A program made the translations under genes and the position numbers. This document shows, piece after piece, positions 34,300-49,200 of a stretch of DNA of 64,000 nt. How positions within the stretch are numbered: the first letter of the stretch is position 1; the number at the start of each line of letters is the position of its first letter. The DNA is from Serilophus lunatus (taxonomy: Eukaryota > Chordata > Aves > Passeriformes > Eurylaimidae), in the NCBI GenBank assembly GCA_013399895.1, contig VXBA01006210.1:1950257-2014256 (forward strand). Direction: 5' to 3'. Below the pieces are notes generated by a model. It did not search any database, was not told the origin of the DNA, and saw only the letters and a list, made by a program, of their open reading frames with translations.

Positions 34300-37200
34300 G
34301 TAGGGCCGGGCGGGAGCGCCTTCCTCCGGGCTGCTGGAGCGAGGAGGCAGCGCCGGGGCCGCCCCGAGGGTCACGGCGGGGATCCTCTGCCCCGCAGCCC
34401 CCCGCGCCCTCTCGTTGCTCCTCGGCGGCAGAGGCCGTTCCCGGAGGAGCGAGCGGGGAGCGCCCGGCAGAGCCGGCGCTGAACCGGGGGCGTGCAGCGG
34501 GCGCTGCGGGGATGCTGCAGGACGGGGCAAGGAGCTGGGGCTGAGCCCGGGTCCCGCCGGCTCGCGCACGTGGCGGGGGAAGGGGAGGGATGGTTCGAGG
34601 CTGAGAATTCTTCCTCCGGCTGTTGAAAATAGTGGCTTTGTACCATTCTCGAAAACTGCTGGTGTGGGGGAAGGGTTATGTCTTCTCTGGTGTTTTTCAG
34701 AGTTAAAATAAAGAAAAAGAGACAATTATTTCAGTTAATATATCCAGAACTTTTTCCTAAGAATGGGAGAAACTTCTGTTGTAATAGCCTAGTTAAAAGG
34801 CATAAGGTCGCCCCTTGAGAGGATTTTATATTCTTTTACCGATACAATATCTATTAGCTGTGCTCATTAGGCTTTCACGTTGTGCCTGAGAGGTTGCCTG
34901 ACCTTGGGGGTGGCACTGCTGGCAGCCTGAATTTGTTTGCTTGACCATGTTGTGGCCTTCTGTTTCAATGAAAAAAACTAGGATGCGTTGTTCAGGTTTT
35001 AGTGTGAATCCTCGACATATATTTTCCATCTGCCTAAAACTAGAAGTATTATAAGGCAGCATGGTATGATTCATGTTGCAGGTGATGCCAGCAGAGAAAA
35101 GCACTTGATACAACCAGGCTATAGAGCATAAAGGCTTGCTATGGCTCCAACTCTGCAGTTAGCATGTTGGGGTTTTTTTCTTTCGGGTACCTGCACTGTG
35201 TTTTAATATGTATGTGTTTGGAGATATTCCCCATGGCTTGTGTTTTGTCTGCCATCTTTCCTCATTCTAGTTTGTATTTTCTCTTTCTTCTTTCAAGGTG
35301 TAGGTATCCTTTCCTGACAATGCCATGGATGTCCTAGTGCCTGGTTGTTGAGCCAGCACCTTCATAGGCCAGTCAGGCACAAAGATGCTGCTTTGTTAAG
35401 AAATGGTTTTTGCTTCTTTCAGGTGTGAAACCTGTAGCAAAGAAGAAGCTAAATACAGATGTCCACGATGCATGAAATATTCCTGCAGGTATATGCTATT
35501 TGAATTAAACTGTTTTGGTTATTCTTCTATTCATGTACCGAACATGCTAATGTTTGTCTTTTTGTCATTTCAGTCTGTTGTGTGTAAAGAAACATAAGCT
35601 TGCACTGAGCTGTAACGGAGTCAGAGATAAAACAGCATTTGTCTCTGTAAATGAATTTACTGACTTGCACCTTTTGAGTGGTAAGAATGTACCTTGTGCT
35701 TTTTAAAATTCTTTGGTTTTACAAGGTTTGCACTACAAATTTCCATTTTTACCTTCAGATTATCGTTTCCTGGAAGATGTAGGAAGGACAGCTGATGCTG
35801 CTGCTCGACACTGTATTGTGCATAGTCCAGCAACAAAAAGACTTGTAAGTTTTTAATTATCTGCTTGGTCTGTTGCAGTTTGGGTTGAGTACCTTTTGAA
35901 TTCCCACTTCAGATTTCAGAGCTGATACCTCTCCTGTGAAGGTATGAATGACCCTGAATTTTAGAGACAGAAACCAAAAGAAGTCTGTAGGCTTATGCAA
36001 TAATAATATTGATGGCTACGTCCAGTTGCTTAGAAGAATAGATTGCTAACTGTGTATGTTCTTAAAATTAATGCATGGCCTCTGTTGCTGTTGGGTAATA
36101 GATGTGCATTAAGAAAGCCCGAATGCTTCCTTCCCACTCCACAACTTTTGATTTTTAAGTACAAAATTCCCAGGTAAACAATGGATTTATTAATTGCTTA
36201 AAAATTATTACGTGCTTCTTTATATACCAAGTGAAGACATCTGGTGTTCTTCAGAAAATAAACCTAAGCAACAGTGACATAAAAGCGAGCCTTCTAAAGG
36301 GTGAGGGAGCTTCTGTTGAAGCTGTTTCAACAATTAACCAAACAAATACACCATCCAAAGAAAAAACAACAAGCAAACAAAAACCAAACAACTGAAAACC
36401 CACAAGAACTACAAAACCAAATCTGCTCCAAAATCTTTTGTCACAAAAAGTCAGCAGGGCTGTTTTGTTTTCCAGTCTTGTGAGGATATCTTTAAATATA
36501 GCACTAAACTCAGAGAGGGCTCATGTTGGTGACAAATCCAGCTTTCTCTCAGGCTGGAGTACTCTGTATGTATGTACTTAGCACCATGATGTCCTGAAAG
36601 CGTGGCCTGAAGATGTTTTTGGGGTCTAGTGCTGGACATGTTATGGGATGATGCCCTCAAGTGCTACCCTCAAATCAGAATTTGTCAGTGGCTAAGATGG
36701 TGCTTGTGCATCCCTTCTGCTAGTGGGGTTGTAGCCCAAAAAGCAGCCACATGGGCTGTCTCTGACTTTCGTTGTATGCTAAAGAACTTTTACTGTAAAG
36801 AGGCCATTGGTATATTGTTTTTTTGTCATAGAAAAACTGCTTCTGAAAGTGAGAGTTTCTAGGCTGACTTTGTTAACTTTTTAACTCACGACAGGTTTTT
36901 TTTAATTTAAAGTGCTTCTTTAAATACGGCCTTTTCTGCAGTTTTCTCATAATTTCTGTTGGCTTTTTGTTGCTTAAATTTCAGGTTTTAAATGTATTCA
37001 GATTTTTTTTAAACTTGTTATTTTTTTGTCAGTTATATTGCTTGAGGAACAAAGCTCGAGGGTGTAATATTGAGCTGAAAACACTACCTGTTGGATTTAC
37101 AAAAAGAAGAGAGAATTCAACCACATTCAATTTCGTGTGAGTGTTCCATTGGTTAGCCAGCAGTATTTCATTTTCACTAAGCACATAATGATGAGAATTT

Positions 37201-40200
37201 GTGTTCATATCAATGTGCTTGCTTTGAAAGTATGTTAGATGAACTTGTTGTAAAAACTGCGTAGATTTAATATTTCATGCTTCATATTTTCATTTTTTTA
37301 AGTGCTTTGAGCACAGTTTAACAGCTTACATAATTCATGCTTTATTTTGAAAAATGCCAACATGGTGTAACAGTAGGAAGAATCAGTGCTGTTGTGTTTT
37401 TTTCTTTCAATTAACATTGGATTTGTTGCTGGAAAAATAAAATGCTTCTTTAAATGTTTATGATGGAGATTGAAGTAGAAGGCTTGCACAAACCCCTCTC
37501 TCTGAGAAGGCTGACCTCAAGTCTCAAGAGGTGCTTCCAGTACAAGTTCTGTGTTGCATTCAGTGATGGAAGTTGCTGTGCTGGAGGATATGAATGTTTG
37601 ATACAGCACAGCTTAGACAAGTGCAGACAGATAGATATGAATTCAGGAAGAAATCTTAGGAGACTGTAGATATTGTTCCTTTATCCACTCTGTAGGTTTT
37701 CTGTGATATCCAGAATTTGTATTTTAGTGTATTTTCACAGTAAAAATAAAATAAATTACAATGTATTTCATTGTGACAGGAATCTGGTCTAGAATTCAGC
37801 GCAGTGATATACAGGAGGCAAATATGAGTGCCTTCTGAGCTTCTCACAGCAATGAGCTGTGCTGGCTCCCATAATGGCTCATAAACTTGTTTTCTTGATG
37901 GTCTCACCTTAGGTAGTGAGTTGTGTCAGGACATATTTTTCCCTCTTTTCTGGGAGCTGCTTGCTCTGTGGTGTCAGGCACTGGCTGGCCACCAGAGGTC
38001 TGTCTCTGACAGAGTAATAACCACCTGAAAACTGCTCAACAGACCCATCTGTATTGTTTAGCCTGTTCTGGGGCAAAAGTGTAGGGTTTTGTTTTTGCAG
38101 ATGTATTGTTTTTTAGCAGAACATTAGGCATAAAATAGATGTAGAAGTGTAACCTGATAAAGTTACTTATTTTACCAGTTCTGCTAGGGAAAACCCAGGG
38201 TGAACCAGTGGAAAGAAAGGAAATCTGAGATATTTTCCCTCTACCCAAAATTTATATGTCACTGAGGCTTTCACCTTGGGACAAAGCAGGTGGTAGTCCT
38301 AAGCCTTGCAGAAGTTGTCTTCCTCTGCACTGGCTTTCTTGTTTGTGTGCTCTGCCTTTTACAGGTTAAAACCTCTCAGGCTTGGAGCTGAGCTTCACTT
38401 TCTTGAGGAATTTAGTTATTGTTATGGATAAAACAACATAAATACCATTAACAAATAGAGAGTAAGGAGCAGTCTTTAAGAGCAATTCAGGAAGCCCAGA
38501 ATGCTCAAGCCAGTAGCTAAGAGGACAAAGAACAGACAGAGCACAGACACAGGGAGGTTTGACACTGTTGGGAATACCCTGGGTGTGGTACAGAGCTGTG
38601 CTGGCAGAAATTTGCCTTCATGTACCACGTTCTCTTTCCTCTAGAAAGCCTTTTTTGGATACACACTGAAGCATATCTTGCCCTGGAAACAAATTAAGCT
38701 TTGAGGTTGTTTTCATGTGTATTGTGTGCTTTTTGTTGTTTAGCAGAAGCAGATTTAAAAATGGGGCAAAAAAGATGACTTCTTGGCAAATAGGTATGGA
38801 AATATTTCACAGGCTGACTGGGAAAATGCCTTACTGGTTTTTGTCAGTTATAAAGTCCTGGAGTACTTTTGTTGATGCTGTGGAATGGTAGCCTTTCTGG
38901 GACTTTCACATCTCTGTTCTGAAGAGGATAGGAAAGAACTGTCTTTTTTCCTGTAGAAGACATCCAAGGGTATGAAATACTCAGTTTTACACAAAGGACA
39001 TATTTCCTCTCTGTTACTGCTACTGTTGGAATTCAACAAAATGGATTAAAAATTAACCTTTGTTTTTGGGTGATTCTTTTTTGGTTGTTGGTTTGGTGTT
39101 TCTTTTAATTGGTATGCTCTGCTTACTTCCCTTCTGTGGGTTCCTAAGGAACAAGTTTGATCCAACCAGTGAATTTCAGTTACTTAACACCTGTCCCATG
39201 TGACTTCGTGTCACCCATAACATTTTGTGGAATGTTACATTCAAATGGGTAAAGTTGTGCAAATAGTCCTATGTCAGTTATATGAGCTTAACAGCTCACA
39301 GTGCTCAGGGCCTGGTGTGTCCCTTCTCTGTAGATCTGAACCTCTTCTCGTGCTGTTTATCAGTTGAGATTTGTAAAGGAATTGCTCCAGAGGGTGGAGG
39401 TTGGAAACTGCTCAACATACGTGCGTGGAAAACTGAGAGCAGTCTTCTTTGATGTGCTCTTCATGCTCTCCCTGTGAGCCAAGCTGTTGGGCTTTACAAG
39501 GCAGGAATGGGAGTAATCCAAAACTAGGAAGTACAAGATGTATTCTTGTGTCATCCCCTGCCCGTGCCAGCTCTGGAGGACAGATCAGTGTTGTTTCCAT
39601 GTGTTAACCAGATTCTTCATTTCCTGATTTCCATTAGTTTGTTTGCTAAATTTGATGTTTGTTAAACCCTACGTGCCAATGCTGGGCAACAAATGGATTA
39701 GACTAACTTGGGATACTGAATATCTAGATAATGGAGGGTCATTAGAAAGTAGAATCTGAGTCAAGTTTGTGAACTCATGGTACATCTGACTGATTATTCA
39801 TAAATTATTTTTAATGTGCTGCTTCATCCTACTTTTCCTGTGGTGCCCTTATTTTCCAATCGAACTGAAAGTTCCCCATTGGAGTTGTTTGCCCTGGAGT
39901 TGTTTGGGTGAGCTCCTGGGGCAAGAAGCCTTTGGGAAGGGAGTAGAGAATGCGGCCAGGCTGGGACAAGGCCTGGAGCAGCAGCTGGGAAGCTCCAGCC
40001 AGCAGGTGAAATGGGAAGAGTGCAACTCCACAGCTCCTGGTTCCCTGGCAGATGATGGCAGTAGCAAGAGACTGAAATGGGGCAGTGCCCTTCCTCAGCT
40101 TTGCTGCCTGTGCTGCCCTGCTCTGACCCTCCCTCCTTGCACTGTCACAGGCATCTCCACCCAGGCTTCCTCCCTGCTCTGCTCACAGCATCTCCCAGAC

Positions 40201-43200
40201 AAAATCCTTTTTACCTCTCTCCTCCGCCAAGAGGGGCCAGAGGGCTACAAGTCTCCTCCCTTGTGGATGGCGTGCCTGCAGCTTGAGAGCAGTTGGTCAG
40301 CAGACTATATGGGAGAAGGAAGTGTTTACCTCTCTTCTTTGATTTGTGAGAACAAAATAGTGTGGAGATTTGAGATTAGTGATCATTAGTATTACAGAAG
40401 CCACTTGTAAGGTGAAGGTGAAAGTCTTAAACTGTCAACTCCATTCCTTAGCTAGGGTAGGGATGATTAAAATAAATTGCTTGAAGTGTTAATGGTCTTC
40501 AGAATTTAACAAGGAGTTTTCTGAGCTGGGTTTTGGCTTAATAGGATGCTGGTGGAGCTAGCTGTTAAACCTGAATTGTTACTTAGTACATAGTTTGCTT
40601 GCTTTCTTGGACCCACGAATGTAAGTTCTCAGGCCAAGGAATGCTGCTCTGGAGTGGTCAGAGCAGGATGTTGTGGAATTGCAGTAAATCAGTAGCTTTT
40701 CAGGACATCCCCACGTGAAGGCAAGTACTGACTTAATTCGCTACCTGAGAATTACTTTTTTCTGCTTTTTTGCAACTGAACTGTTTTCACTCATTTTTTC
40801 ATTTTTGTAGTGAATCTGATGGTAATTTTGTTTATTTGCAGAAGTGAAGAGGACAGTAGTTTTAGTCTTTAAAGATGATTACAGTGTGGGTTACTCTGCC
40901 TTGACAGCATCCCTTTGATTTACTCAGTTCACAGTTGACATGTTTGATTATTGCAGCACACATGGTTGGTAACATCCCCTGCTGTTGGGAGGCCCCTTGA
41001 AAGAAGGCCATATGTGTTGGAGAGGAAGTGCACTTGAGTGTCTTCATTGATTGTCTGGCTGTTTACTGTAACTAAGAAACATACAAACTTTCAATAAAAA
41101 TACTTCAGTTTAGCTGTTTATATTTCAAATCCAGAATTAGCTTGATGAAGTTCCAAGAAAACAGACATCCTCTTTTTTGTGGTGCTATTAGAAGTGCAAC
41201 AATGTCAATTTAGGACTAGGAACACAGAGTTTCAGGAGGCCAGGGGAGATAAAATCACATCTCTGCATGTTCTCATATTATTTTTTTTTATTCACAAGAG
41301 AATCTTTTCACTTACTTGGGCTGAATCTTCATTGCTTAAGAAGGTTAAGGAAGGCAATATTATCCAGAAGTACACATTCTGAATGCCCAGTAATTCCATT
41401 AACCTTCAGTGCCTTGTGTGAAAGTATTGTCAGATGAAAGGATAACTGGTCTGTCATTAAACATCTTCATGTCCTTTTAATCTCTTTTACCAATTCAAAA
41501 TGACATAGACAGGAAATACTACAGTATTTGCACTTCGATGTAAGGTGTCCTGTACACATTTTTAAAACATTTTAAGAATATTAGTTGCTAAATAGAAGCA
41601 AAATAACCAGTGAATCACTATCTTTGACAGGCTGTGAAGTGAAGTACTTCTGCAAAGCCAAACCTGCAGTTGCTATCTTAAGATGTAATGAATTTGAAAT
41701 CTTTGTCAGTATATATTTTAGTTTGCATACATATATACACACATTTTAAAAGATTTTATATGTTTATATTTACTGCATTCTAGGCAAAACTGAGGAAATA
41801 TTCACAGGAAACCTAGATAAGAAAGTTAAGTTCTATGAGATATTTCATAAATGTTTTAACTTCTAAAAAAATCTGCCAAGGCACTCAACAGGTATGTCCA
41901 AGTCCCAGAGTCCTTTGTAGACATGTCCTTTAATTCCTACCCTCTGTACTGCCTATACTTGCAGTAGTTTGAGCACCTTCACAGATACTGCAGTAACTGT
42001 TACAGGTGATCAGAATTTTTGTAGTTGTTCTGAGAGCCAGCTGGAGGTAACAGCCCCTTTGTATATACTGGTGCTGTCTTTGTAACATCAGAAATAAATA
42101 TCTTACAGTTGTTGCTGTAAAAAATTTCAAAATCATTTACATATAGCTCTGTGAAAACTACAGTAGATTATAGAAAGTAAGTTTTTGGAAGTTTCAGGAG
42201 AAATTAAAGGTGTGTAGTTACTTTGCTTCAGAAGAACAGTGGTTGCAGAACAGCCTGTGCAGTTCTGAACATACTTTGCAGCTACATCTCATGCAAGGAA
42301 AGAGGTGCTTGGCTCCTCTTTTTCCCTCTGATCAGTTTCCATGCTTCTGAAGTAGCCAGAATAGGATGGGAAGCCAAGCAGTGCAGGGATGGGCTGTAAT
42401 GCTGCTTTTACTGACGTCAGTCATTGTACCTCATCCAGATCTCTGCTCTTAGGTAGTTTTATAGTCAATGCCTTGGTATCCAAAAAACTGTGGAGTGGCT
42501 TTCCATGGCAGCAGAGCAGCATGGAACACTTCATGGAGTGAGCTGTTACTCAACTGCAGATGACTTACTCAATTAGGCATTTGCATTTAGAAAATGAACA
42601 CAGTCCATGTCCATTGCATTTGAAGGAAATACTACCCCAGTGAGCCATAATGGAAAATTAAGTCAGTGAGATCTGAAGCCAGGGTATCTAACTTTAATCA
42701 GAACTTGTTGTGAAGCAGCTTTGATAGCATCTACAGTTGACATAAAGTTTTCTAACTGAGCACAGATCAGTGATGGTGAGGGATGCTTCACTTCAATAAC
42801 AAGCACCCAGCAGATTGTTTTGCAAGACTTCATTGTATAGTGAAGAGTATGAGGTTATTCCAATTCTTTTTTTCTTGCCTCCTTCTACCCTATTCTTAAT
42901 CTGTTGTGTCTGTTTCTGCTTGTCATTTACTTGCAGGCAAGAGTGCCTTGAAGAGAAATGAAGTCATTAACTGCAGTTCTGGTATTAGATTGCTGAAAAA
43001 AAAATCACCATTTCTGTTTTTCTCAAGTGAAACTTTTTGACAAGGAATGAGCTTTTTAACTTCACCTTTCCTGATTCCTAGCACTTTCTGAGCACTATTC
43101 CACAGACCAGATTGTCTCTGGAAGGGAGAGGGAGGGTGGAAGTCTGAAAAGAACCCTCTTAAGCTGATTTTACAGCTGCAGTGATGAACTGAGACTGCCT

Positions 43201-46200
43201 CAGTGAGCCCACAGGGAACCAGTCTTGCATGTGAAATGAGAATGTGCTTTGTGATGACCGTTTCTACAGACATGAAGAGTGTTCCTAACAATAGGTAGCA
43301 GATAGCTAGGAGTACTTTTCTGGAACATTTTTTTTTCAAGTGCCTGGATTAGAGACAGCCCTCTAGGCCACATACTTGTTTTTGTGAGCTGTGTCACAGT
43401 TTGTTTCTACTTGGGAGAAGAAGATCTACAACGCTCACATTGCTTTGGCTGTCTTGATACAAAAATGTGACAGAAAGACCATATCACAGTAAGGGCTGGT
43501 CAGAAAAATTATGGAAGATGGTGAGTTAAATGAAAAAAATCTAGCAACCCACACTTCAGTTAGAACAAAACCCTCATCTGAACACTCCTTATAAGCACTA
43601 ATAAATTAATAAATAATTAATAAATAATAACCCACTGATTTTGAGTTACTTCAAAACTTTTTGCAGTTTGGTGATTTAAGAAAATGTCATACCAACCTGC
43701 AAAATACCATAAAATTCATGGGGCCAGGTGCTATGCCAGGTTCTGGTGATACATGCTATGTGATTAATAATGTTTTCTGTGTTACACTTCAGCTCTGGTT
43801 GTACAATCTTACCTTTTTCAGACCTGGGTACTCTAATTTCACCTCATTTAAGGAAGATATTCTCATTTTCAGCTTTAACAAACATGAGCAGAGAGAAGGG
43901 AAGACTCAAAAGGCATGCTGCAGAACTCTGCTGAGGCACATGCTGCTTTGGGGACCTTGGCCTTCATGAGCTCTTTTTATTCTAATTATTAACTTTTTGG
44001 TGCTAGAGTTTCTGCTTGCTCTTTTTTTTTTTTTTTGGTAAATACTAACACTTCTGATTTTACTTATACTCTAGGAAATATAGTCCATCTGTAAAGCACA
44101 GTTTTCTCCTAGTGCTTGCATTTAGAAATTGATGCCAAGTTAGTTGAAATTAGCAGTTGAGTCTACTGTTTTGCTACTGGATGAAGGTACAGTTGTTTCT
44201 GCAGCCAACTAGAACCTGCTGGGTAATGTCTCATCTGCCTGATAAACAAATTAAACATGTTGAAACAACACTGTGTTTACTTTTAATTGTAGTACCAGAA
44301 TCTTTACATAACTGATGGTGATTATCCTGGATACAATGATTCACTGGTCTTAAATAGTGTTTAAGAAAACAGTTTAGATGTTGGTATGCTTCATGTAGAT
44401 GTTTGCCCTCTGATTTCTAAATCTCTGCTGTTTGTCATGTACAATTCTGAACCAGAGCAAAGAGCCACGAACCTAACTTTTAGACTGTTTCCTCTTAGGG
44501 GATTCTTTTAGAAAGGTATTGTTCCACTCACCATACTGAATGGGAGAATTTGGAGCAATGAGAGGAAAAATGCGTTGTCTTAAGTCAGTATTGATTTCTG
44601 CAGATGAGCTGAAAGGCCAGAAGAGATTTACTTGTCTAACAGAGTATCCTCTAGATTATACTGACTTTCTTAAGATGATATTGCTCTGGAACTATGCTTC
44701 AGTAGCTTCTGTTCTCAGATATTAATTACACTAACTGGAAAGGGAAGATTGGTCTTCAAACTAATAACTAACACAAAGAAGAAAGGAATGTTACACCACG
44801 TTGGCCTCTACTAAAAGCTTTACAGTCTTTCTGTAAAACATTTATTCTTCCTAGCTTCTCTTATCCATGTTATACCAGAATGCAACTTCCTTCCCTGGCC
44901 ATGACACATTTTCTCTTGAGGCCATCACTGCTGCAAAAAGTTGAATCCCCTGTTTTGTGTAGAACCTGATGCAATTGCATCTCAGCTTCTCTGCATGCCC
45001 TTTTTACTCTTCAAAGTCATTCAAAATCTTAACTACACGTTTTCTTCTGCACTCATGGTGTAGGCTATCAAACTTTATCATGGAAAAAAATAAGTAATAG
45101 TTACCAACTGACACTAAGAATATGCATTTCTTTTTCTTTTCAGGGAGAACAAGTTTTACTGGCATTTGAAGCTTGTGTTTCCTCACTGTCATGCTGAATA
45201 CACTCTAAAAGGGTACAGAGCTTGAAAAACAAATTTTTGTAAGGTTTAATTTAATCTGCTGAAGTTGAATTGCAAAATATTTTGATCATTTCTTACCTAG
45301 TTCTGTTACACAAGGTAAACTCAGCTATTAATTTTAGTCTTAATTAAAATGGCATATAAATTTAAAAAAAAATTGAAAGTTGTATAGTCCTTTCTTCTTT
45401 GAAAGATAGCAAATCAGTCGAAATGTTTGGTTAGTCCTTTTCTCTATGTAAACAGGGGAGCTTGTATATTCCTGATAGCAATACCCATACACATAGTATT
45501 CTATTCTCATGGAGCAGATGTTCACCAAGATTTGCCATCCCTCCTTGCCTGCACTCGGGAGCTGACCTCCATATAGGGTGAAATGGTTGCATTGTTCACT
45601 TTGTAGAAAAGCCCACAAGCACATTTTGAAAAGGCCAAGAAATAAGCCTTTGTTGACAAATCTTTCTCCTTTTTTCCTAGCCTGAAGGGGAGTGAGAAGT
45701 ATGCTCTTGTCTGCTTCTAGGGCTGTAGGAACAGCTTGTTTCTGTTGCAGGATTAGAAACTAGAGATATGCATCTGTTTACTCCTTGTGTATGCCCCTGA
45801 ACTCCCAGTGTTGAAATTGAGATAAAGCTGTCGATGTCTTTGCAGTATTGATACACATTTGTGATCCTCCCATAAACTACTCAGTTGTGCCACTGCAGCG
45901 TGCAAATACACAGCTTCCTCCAAGTGACTCACAATAGATGTTTGTGTACATGATGAACCACGTCTCACACATTTGATTTTTATCTTTCATGCAAGGGTGC
46001 CTGACGATAAAACACTTGCTGATATCCTTAAGCCATACATTGATCCAGTGGAATCAGATCCTGTAGTTTGCCAAAGGTGTGTATAGAATAACTTTTCTGC
46101 CGAGTTCATCTGATGCACTAATGAAAGAATGGCGTGGTTCTGAGTAAATGGCTTAAATGAGCTGCTCTTTCAGCTTGCAGAGCCGAGTTCCCAGTCAGCA

Positions 46201-49200
46201 GTACATCTTTAATTGCCATGATGAAAACCATCCTAACATTCACCAGCCAAATAACCCTGGGGTATAGCCACCAAATTTAAACCAGGAAAAGATTAAGAAA
46301 TTGGCTCGTGGCATAAAGATCAAATAGAACAACTGTAATTGTAAAAAATGTAACCATAATTAGCCTCAGTCGAGGTGACAGTAAATATTTTCTTTAAAAT
46401 AATTAGAGAAACGTACTGGTAATTATTACCCTCATTTATAGGAAATTCTGAGTATGTGGCAAGTTGTCTTCATGAAAAATATACATTCTTTTGGCTGTTG
46501 ACATGCCAAAGATATCCATCTCTTATGGATGATAGGAAGAAAAGTCATCATATATCATTGTTTCTTCATTTATGCTGCTTTTTTTTTTTTCAGATTAAAA
46601 ATCTATACAGCATCTCCTCAGTCAGATGTACAAATTTTAATGAAAATAGAAAACAGGAACCGGAACTCTATCAGGTAAGGTGGTTCTTCAGTTTGTGTGC
46701 TTACTGATTAAAAATAACAAAAAGGAATAACATGTTTCTTACTTTTTAATATTATGAATGAAGATTACATAATCTCACAGATTACGTATCTTGTGGATTA
46801 AACTTCAATGACTAATACTAGCTGTTTTAAAATGATTCAGCAAAAATGCTGTTTCTTTGTGTTTTACTTTGTCAACATTGACATTCCAGTGCAATTATTG
46901 AGTGAGCGAGCCTATATCTGAGCTGCTTCAGCAGCAGCCCATACCAGTGTAACAGAACATAGGTTTGTGTTAAAATGCTGAATAACTGCAGATATCCATT
47001 CCCTTCTGGAAGTTCCTCTGTGGATGTGTTAACCTCCCAAAGAGAGCTGAAGTGATAGTTGAAGAGAGTTGCCTTTTTAAATCACTGCAGCAAAAATTAT
47101 GTGTATATCAGAATCCAATCACTGCTTTTAAAATTACATATTTTTCTCAAAGTTACCAGCTCATCACTCTTCATGTTACCATATTTCTGGATGTGGGCTT
47201 TTATGTCTTCAGAATTCAGACTTGTGCAGAATTGTTTTCTTTGTGTCCAGAACAGACAATAATCTTGAACTTCAAAATTCAACTTTAAAGAAATATTTTT
47301 TGCTGGTATAAATACCATTTTGAACACTGTTGTCATTGTTACTGAAAAGGATATGTATCAGCTTAGTGTCATAGGTTATTGTGGTCGACCAGTGATACCT
47401 AGTTTGGCTTCTTTAAGTACATCCTTGACTTCAAATGTAACAAATGATAATAATATGCTTCTCTAAAACCTGATATGTTATTTCTAAAGGGATTGAGAGG
47501 GAAAATAAAGATATATTAAGAATTTTGGTTGTAACTGAGCTTCCTATTTGTGCTGTATTTTTTCCCCACTGAATTAAAAAATGTGTAATATACTTTGACA
47601 TTCAAGCCGAAACTCATTGATTTTGATTGACATTTTTTTTCTTTTTGCAGCCATTATTTAAAAGATGGTTGTAACATTTGCCATCAGAGTTGCCAGCTGG
47701 AGACTTGTTGGCTCTAAGTTAATTTAAAGCTACAGAGCCATGGTTCCTACATGCAGGGAGAAAACATGAAAGGCTGCTCAGTAATCTTGTGTCTGAGGGT
47801 TACAAGTGTGGGAGTAGTAGTGGAAGCTTGGAAAGGAAACCAATTTAACAAAAAAGTTGACCATCTCTTGTGTTCATCAGTTTTGTTGTTACTTAACCAT
47901 TTTCCTCTTCTGAAGTCTCTGTAACATTTCTTTATTTCCCATATTTGAATGAGAATTCTTCTTCATGAAGTTAAATTAAATTAACTTAAATGTTCTTAAG
48001 TTTGAGAGTCGCCTGTATTCCCAGAGTTAGCTATGTTGGTTCATAACAAAGTTGGAGTAATTGATGTTTATCCCACTTAGAGAATGTAAAGTTTAAAATA
48101 CAAAAAGTAGTGTAAAAAGTTAAAATAGAAGAGTGTTTTGACATGAGAACTGCAGTTCCTCACTTGGAAATAACGTGAATCTCTTCAAATAAGCTAATGG
48201 AGCAGGCCCAGCTGAGGCAGTGGAGACAGGTCAAGGAAACAGTGTATTGAAAGAGAATTCCTCCACTGAAAGGAAAGGCCAGAGTTTATTTGAAATGATG
48301 GGACTGCTGTATCAGCAGAAAATCACCTTCTGTTGACATCAGCTGTGTCTGTGCCAGCAGGCGCTTCAGCACAGTTGTGCCAGTGTAGTTGTTGTGACAA
48401 AGGCTCCATGAGAGCATTCACGTTTTTACTGTAGTTGCATTACAGTTAAGTAAGAGAGAATTTGTTTTGATTTCCTCTCTTTTTGGTTCCCCACCACTGG
48501 TTAAATTAATGGGGATGTAATAACTCTTTTTCTATAACTCAATACCTGGAATTGCAGAGGAAGTACTTGTGATTGAAACGTGACCAGCTTGCTCCTTAGA
48601 GGTCTTGGGTATGGAACAAAAGCTGAGTGCAGACAGTGATCTCTTACCTTTCTTTATTTGTGTTTCTGTAACAGTGGGAAGTGTTAACTGCTGGTTTGTG
48701 TTGCCTTGAGTGCCACTGTCAGCTCAGAGTAATTTCTCATCTGAGACTCCTCATTCTGGATGACTTCAGGCTGTATGTTCCTGTATGGCAAAATGCTCTT
48801 CCATCCCTTTATGGGCAGACTGAAGGAATAGGTTTGGAAGATGCTACTAATGCATGTGTCTGAATTTATGTTGTGTTATCAACAACTTCTGTGCCCACTT
48901 GAAAAATTTCTTCTCCACAAGCACGAGATAATAGAAATACTGTAAACATATACTGTTAAATCAGATTTTTGTTTTTAGGTTTAGCAGAACAGTTTTAAAA
49001 AAATGTTTTTTCATAGTTACAATTGCATATTATTGAGGAAATGCAGTGGTGTTTTGGAGAGCGTCTAAGCAGGATTAAGATGGATTATAAAATGTTAGTC
49101 TTCTAGTTTTAAGATAAGTATGTTACAGAAGGATTTTAGTATTTCCTGCAATTGTTTATGAAACGGGAGTTTGTGGTTTAGTTTTGGCTGTTTTCTGTGT

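Larger units (their letters stand above)
33770..34600 (+). promoter_or_regulatory. ZNHIT6: CpG island, probable ZNHIT6 promoter and exon 1
   Basis: Base composition changes abruptly from AT-rich to GC-rich with many CG dinucleotides and returns to AT-rich after about 34600. No TATA box is evident upstream of the ATG at 34286, as is usual for housekeeping genes. The centre is lost in the N gap, so the transcription start cannot be placed. Confidence 0.8.

Noticed and set aside
33770..34725. Long frames on both strands across the N gap
   Set aside because: They are produced by GC-rich sequence and N stretches. Only the frame leading to ATG 34286 has support, and that only for its last codons.
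37180..37260. aatgatgag box-C-like sequence, considered as an intronic box C/D snoRNA in ZNHIT6
   Set aside because: No convincing D box or terminal stem at the right distance.
42923..43339. 138-codon minus-strand frame with a hydrophobic start resembling a signal peptide
   Set aside because: No domain, no splice context, lies inside ZNHIT6 intron 5; length is within chance for an AT-rich 64-kb window.
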